Positions 60,528-64,000 of a stretch of DNA of 64,000 nucleotides are shown one piece after another. How positions within the stretch are numbered: the first letter of the stretch is position 1; each line of letters begins with the position of its first letter. A program made the translations under genes and the position numbers. The DNA is from Breviolum minutum Mf 1.05b.01 (Eukaryota > Sar > Dinophyceae > Suessiales > Symbiodiniaceae). Location: positions 16,692-80,691 of the forward strand of contig DF240214.1 in assembly GCA_000507305.1 (NCBI GenBank), read 5' to 3'. The notes below the pieces were generated by a model. The model had not been told where the DNA came from, did not search any database, and saw only the letters and a program-made list of their open reading frames with translations.

Positions 60528-60673
60528 ATATACACATATATTTTTTTAGATAATGAAATATATGTATATATAACTAGAACAGAACACTCCATTTTTAACC
60601 CGTATGTATCTTTAAAAAGAAACATGCGTACACAGAAAAGTCCCATTGATCTCCCTTTGAATCCCAAGGTGAT

Positions 60674-60818
60674 ATGGCACCCATAACGTGGCCTGGGAAG
60701 ATTATCGCACCTCGGTCAAAGCGAAAAACCCGGAGAGTCACAAGAGCAGTGATGAAATTTATCTGGGCAAATTATAACGACCTGTTCCCGCCGAGTAGTC
60801 ACCTTAAATTGTGGTTTC
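60674..60818 (+). CDS. Candidate exon, basic
   Basis: GKIIAPRSKRKTRRVTRAVM then KFIWANYNDLFPPSSHLKLW and F, ending TTTC|GTAAAG. A family H remnant follows in the intron. Unidentified. Confidence 0.45.
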
Positions 60819-60925
60819 GTAAAGGAATCCCTCTTAAATCCCCCAAACATTCCAGTCATATGAGGATTGTAACTAGCTGGATCCCTGTTAGCCAACCAGG
60901 ATTCAATGGAAAGTTACAACGGTTT
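60819..60925. repeat. Family H remnant
   Basis: CTAGCTGGATCCCTGTTAGC, CAACCAGGATTCAATGGAAA. Confidence 0.6.
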
Positions 60926-60964
60926 CGGAGATGCCACACAGTAGTTGTGAATCCTGATGCGTAA

Positions 60965-61345
60965 CAAAGTTTTTCCAGCAAGGTTCAAATCAAGAAACAT
61001 GGCCCGTCATTGAAGGTGGGATGACCATGGCCCTGGCACATATGAGTGTGTCTCAAAATTGGGGACCTCCCAAAATAACCTGGAAATGGTTGATTTTAGT
61101 ATGAAACCAGGTTTTGAGGAGGTCTTGAAAACACGAATGGCTCAATCAATCAGCTAAATTTGACTGAAAGTTCGCCCGGAAGTCAAGTCGACCGTTTAAG
61201 CCGAAAAGTCCCCTGCAATTGTTGACGAAATCCCTTGCAAAAACAATGCCATTTATATGGTTCAAAACATGTTCAAAGCCATTCAAAAAAATTGTCGACA
61301 AAACGACCTCCAGGGTTCTAATTTGACATAACTATGATACTAACA
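60965..61345. other. Spacer
   Basis: No convincing exon or known repeat family. Confidence 0.4.
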
Positions 61346-61349
61346 CTAC

Positions 61350-61603
61350 GGAAGTTTAACAGCTCGCCCCTCAAAAATGATGCTTGGAAGACTTTCTCCT
61401 TTCCTTCTGGCTTTCGGTCACTTTTCAGGGGAAAACTTGCTGTTAAACCTCAGGTGGGTATTGTTACTCTAAAAAAAAAAAAACTAAAACAAACTACCCT
61501 CCCGAAGTTTAACATAGCCCCTGAAAAGTTACCTTCCCAACAGGAAAATAGTCCTCCAACCACCATTTTTCAGGGGAAAACTCGCTGTCAAACTTCTGGG
61601 GTA
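61350..61603. repeat. Two family E elements in tandem
   Basis: GGAAGTTTAACAGCTCGCCC ... ACTTGCTGTTAAACCTCAGG (61350-61456) and TACCCTCCCGAAGTTTAACA ... CTCGCTGTCAAACTTCTGGGG (61495-61603). Arms are long and well matched. Confidence 0.8.
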
Positions 61604-61795
61604 TAAAATAGATTAACCAGGGACTCGCTCCAAACCTTCGTCAAAATCCAGCACACTAGCTTGAACCATGATCTTTTCGAAGACTAACATAGCTTTTGCT
61701 AGCTGGAAAATGGATCCTTTGATTGCTTGAAGATGTATGTATGTATGGACCCTATTGAAGAATGGGGGCCGGTTATCCAGCAATCGCTATGTTAG

Positions 61796-61971
61796 GAGTT
61801 TACCAGGGTATATTTTGGTTGGGAGATTTTCCGTAGATCTTTACCGAAGGCCGGTGTTCTTTGTCTCATCAGTGTTCTCTTCATGGCTATGCCGCTCTCT
61901 GTGCCTTGGATCTCAACCGCCCCTGGCGGTTGTTTTTTGGCGGTGATGGCCGTTCAGTCCTACGGGGGGAT
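61796..61971 (+). CDS. Multi-pass membrane protein exon
   Basis: Acceptor CGCTATGTTAG. EFTRVYFGWEIFRRSLPKAG, then hydrophobic VLCLISVLFMAMPLSVPW, ISTAPGGCFLAVMAVQSYGG. It ends at GAT|GTCCTAGG, where a family G element begins. The basic stretch before a helix, followed by a second helix, recalls FUSC/ALMT-type membrane proteins, but this is only a pattern. A second frame is also open. Confidence 0.4.
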
Positions 61972-62135
61972 GTCCTAGGAAGTTAGGATCAATGGTTAGT
62001 AAATGAGTTATAAACTTGGATGTCCTAGGAAGTTGGTAAAAGGGTAGTAAGTGGGTTATAACCTACTTATAAATGGGGTATATTGGGGTTATAACCCACT
62101 GATCCTAACCTTTTAACTTTTACCAGACACATCCT
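61972..62135 (+). repeat. Family G element with internal duplication
   Basis: GTCCTAGGAAGTTAGGATCA; GGATGTCCTAGGAAGTT occurs again about 50 bases on; ends CTAACCTTTTAACTTTTACC. Like the 55546 copy, it starts with a GTCC that serves as donor. Confidence 0.75.
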
Positions 62136-62149
62136 AGTAGGGGATGACA

Positions 62150-62290
62150 TCCTACCCAGCTTAAACACGGTGTCTGGTAATATGTTGAAGCTCGAAGCCA
62201 AGTTATGTAGGGATTATAAGAACACCAATGTTGAGGATTCCTATTAATCAATCAGGATTCAATGGAATCTCATAAGGGATTATGATATCT
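62150..62290. repeat. Family H element
   Basis: GATGACATCCTACCCAGCTT, GAGGATTCCTATTAATCAAT, GGATTCAATGGAATCTCATA. Confidence 0.65.
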
Positions 62291-62327
62291 TATTTTTAGA
62301 AAAGTGTATACCCACATACCAGGTGAT

Positions 62328-62445
62328 ATCCAGGTGATTCAAGTCGTGACCATTCTTTTCCCTAGTTAGAGGTCACCAACAACCTTTAAAAAAAGGTTCA
62401 TTTAACCATCCCAAAAAGGTCACAAACACGCAGAATTGCCTGGTA
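62328..62445. repeat. Family C element just before an exon
   Basis: CCAGGTGATTCAAGTCGTGA ... GGTCACAAACACGCAGAATTG and CCTGG, inverted relative to 24.6 kb. Confidence 0.75.
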
Positions 62446-62462
62446 CACATATTTTTCGCCAG

Positions 62463-62589
62463 GTGCTTGGCAACGCCATGTCGAACACGTGGGCAGACCG
62501 ACACCGGATCTTATTGATGACACAAACACGGCGGCGCCTCAAAAATCTCGGCTACACGGCAGGCAGGACGAAAAACATGGGAGTTCAAG
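62463..62589 (+). CDS. Exon with excellent splice sites
   Basis: Acceptor ATATTTTTCGCCAG, donor TCAAG|GTAAGA. VLGNAMSNTWADRHRILLMT then QTRRRLKNLGYTAGRTKNMG and VQ. Basic. Family not recognised. Confidence 0.6.
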
Positions 62590-63390
62590 GTAAGAGACTG
62601 CTGCATGGGTTGGGTTATCATATATCAGATAATAGGTATTATTTTGGTTCTGGTAATAGGTGGTAGGTAGCATATAATCACCCAATTGGCAGTATATACC
62701 GCTTATATGCCAGGTATATCATGAGTCAAATATCTTGTCAAATTAGCTCGCGACCTCAAACACGACCTGGGCTCCCAAATGGTGGTGAAAAGTAAGGGAA
62801 ATTCACTATAAATCAGGGAAATCTATATAGGTTGGTGAAATATTCTTTCATTTCTCTCTATACATATTATTATATTTATGGGTGATATATGAGTGATATA
62901 TGAGTCATGTGTATATATATATGTGTATCATACTGAAATTATAAATATATGGGTGATACCTATATGGGTCATGTCATATATCAAATGTATTTCTATGGGT
63001 TTTTGATCATCTGGGAATTTATTTTTTTGTTTTTTATTCGGATCGTACCATGGGATTCATCACCATGAAAAACCCACAGTTTGGGAGAATATTTTTGGAA
63101 CTTTTCGGAACTTCCCTGGAAGTCCAAGTTAACTATTTTTTTTGAATGGTCTTGAACCGTAAAGACGAACATTCCCTAACGATTCAGATCCCTCCCTAGA
63201 AGAGGATTGAGGGTTCCAATCCCATCCTTACAATAGGAATGTAGGGGTAATCCCTTTCTTAGGACATACCGGGATTATTTTAGTAAGGGTTCATTTCATC
63301 AACAGTTCCAGGGAACGATTCTTTGAAGGGTCGCCTTGAATGGTTGGGTTATCACACTGAAATGCTGAAAGGTTTGGGTTGTCCCCCTTA
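62590..63390. other. AT-rich intron/spacer with family I-like pieces
   Basis: Tracts of ATATGGGTGATA-type repeats (62860-62990). AACTTCCCTGGAAGTCCAAG (about 63110) and GGGTTCATTTCATCAACAGT (about 63288) resemble family I. Confidence 0.45.
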
Positions 63391-63468
63391 GTACCCTCCT
63401 GGAAACTAACATATCCCACCTATGGAAGTGGAAAAATCATCTTCCCATGTTAGTTCCCTGGAGGGTAA
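63391..63468. repeat. Family E element, short
   Basis: GTACCCTCCTGGAAACTAAC ... CATGTTAGTTCCCTGGAGGGTA, with AAAATCATCTTCC as in the copy at 1.9 kb. Confidence 0.8.
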
Positions 63469-63495
63469 TAGTGGCGATCACATGAAAGTCCTTAG

Positions 63496-63614
63496 CAAAC
63501 CAAGACATCCAAAAGTTCGCGTACATAAAAATTCGGCGAATTCTGGGGAATGGTGACGAGGTTCCAATCGCATCCTGGTTGAAGGAAACGAAGCCCAATG
63601 AATTGAGGTCATAA
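63496..63614 (+). CDS. Terminal exon
   Basis: Acceptor AAGTCCTTAG. NQDIQKFAYIKIRRILGNGD then EVPIASWLKETKPNELRS and TAA. Unidentified. Confidence 0.5.
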
Positions 63615-63939
63615 AATCTGATCCATCACTACTTGAGAATGTATAAAACTTGCATAAATACTAGTGAATTCTCCATATCAACGCATTTGCCGCCGTGATT
63701 TCTGAATTACTCCACCACATTGGCTTAATTGTGGTCAAAATTAATCTCGTTTGGGGGGTCAAAATACATGACAGGTTTTCCAGGAGTGGTGTGTTTTTAG
63801 GGGTGTGATTTTTTTTAAAGCAAGCTGGATGCCGAGTCACCACAAAGGCATAGTTCAAAATAATCGCAAACGGGCAAAATTGGGATGCGAAAAATCCTGA
63901 ACCGTGAAATTAACAGCCAAAGCACCTGAAATGCAACCT

Positions 63940-64000
63940 CTGAGGAAATAGCCGGCCTTATTAAGGGACAATGATGGTGTTTCAATGACCTCTTACCCTC
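63940..64000. repeat. Family D fragment at window end
   Basis: GAGGAAATAGCCGGCCTTAT, TAAGGGACAATGATGG, cut by the window edge. Confidence 0.55.

Noticed and set aside
59535-60686. Frames of 295-383 residues
   Set aside because: They cross the 782-base gap and a TATG microsatellite.

Overview
This window is nuclear DNA of an intron-rich eukaryote, most likely a protist or alga. There are no long ORFs, no ribosome-binding sites and no operons. Coding signal comes in pieces of about 30 to 300 bases, bounded by pyrimidine-rich tracts ending in AG and by GT donors (GTAAGT, GTAAGA, GTGAGT, GTATGT). The species cannot be named from the sequence. Two scaffold gaps (26982-27564 and 59746-60527) and one isolated N (6658) mark it as draft assembly. 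Nearly all convincing exons read on the + strand. No rRNA, tRNA or CRISPR was recognised. Positions were read by eye and may be off by a base or a few.

The striking feature is that the introns and spacers are largely a mosaic of short (about 60-170 bp) non-autonomous elements with terminal inverted repeats, in more than a dozen families (named A-Q here). Several copies lie exactly where an intron should. Family A (GTACTTGGAGG...CCTCCAAGTAG), B (GTACCTAAAATGG...CCATTTTAG), F (GTGGGCCCC...), G (GTCC..GGAAGTTA...), J (GTGGTGGC...CCACCAACTAG) and Q carry a usable GT donor at one end and/or an AG acceptor at the other, and some copies fill the whole intron. This is the behaviour expected of introners (introner-like elements), here apparently of DNA-transposon (MITE) type.

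Layout: 1.2-1.6 kb, a two-exon gene end split by a Q element. 4.7-5.4 kb, exons of a Cys-rich protein, probably extracellular. 9.5-14.7 kb, exons of surface-protein type with Pro/Thr and Ser/Thr linkers, interrupted at 11.1-12.4 kb by a small element with 241-bp direct terminal repeats. 15.9-18.6 kb, several exons and A/B/D elements. 18.8-19.8 kb, minisatellite and GGCAGGCGCAA repeats. About 20.1 kb, a Copia-like RNase H tail. 20.5-21.7 kb, a multi-exon gene. 26.9 kb, a collagen-like exon running into a gap. 31.6-32.0 kb, exons split by a J element. 33.2-35.1 kb, the clearest gene model: six exons in consistent phase, with A, H+I and F elements in the introns. 37.6-39.2 kb, an exon and then a two-exon gene end with an A+C intron. 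39.9-54.7 kb, scattered single exons among elements. 55.3-58.6 kb, a voltage-gated K+ channel (S3-S4, probable S4-S5 linker, and S5-pore exons). 59.0-63.6 kb, further exons, one encoding a membrane segment.

Except for the K+ channel and weaker family resemblances, the protein products are not recognised. They are described by what can be seen in them.
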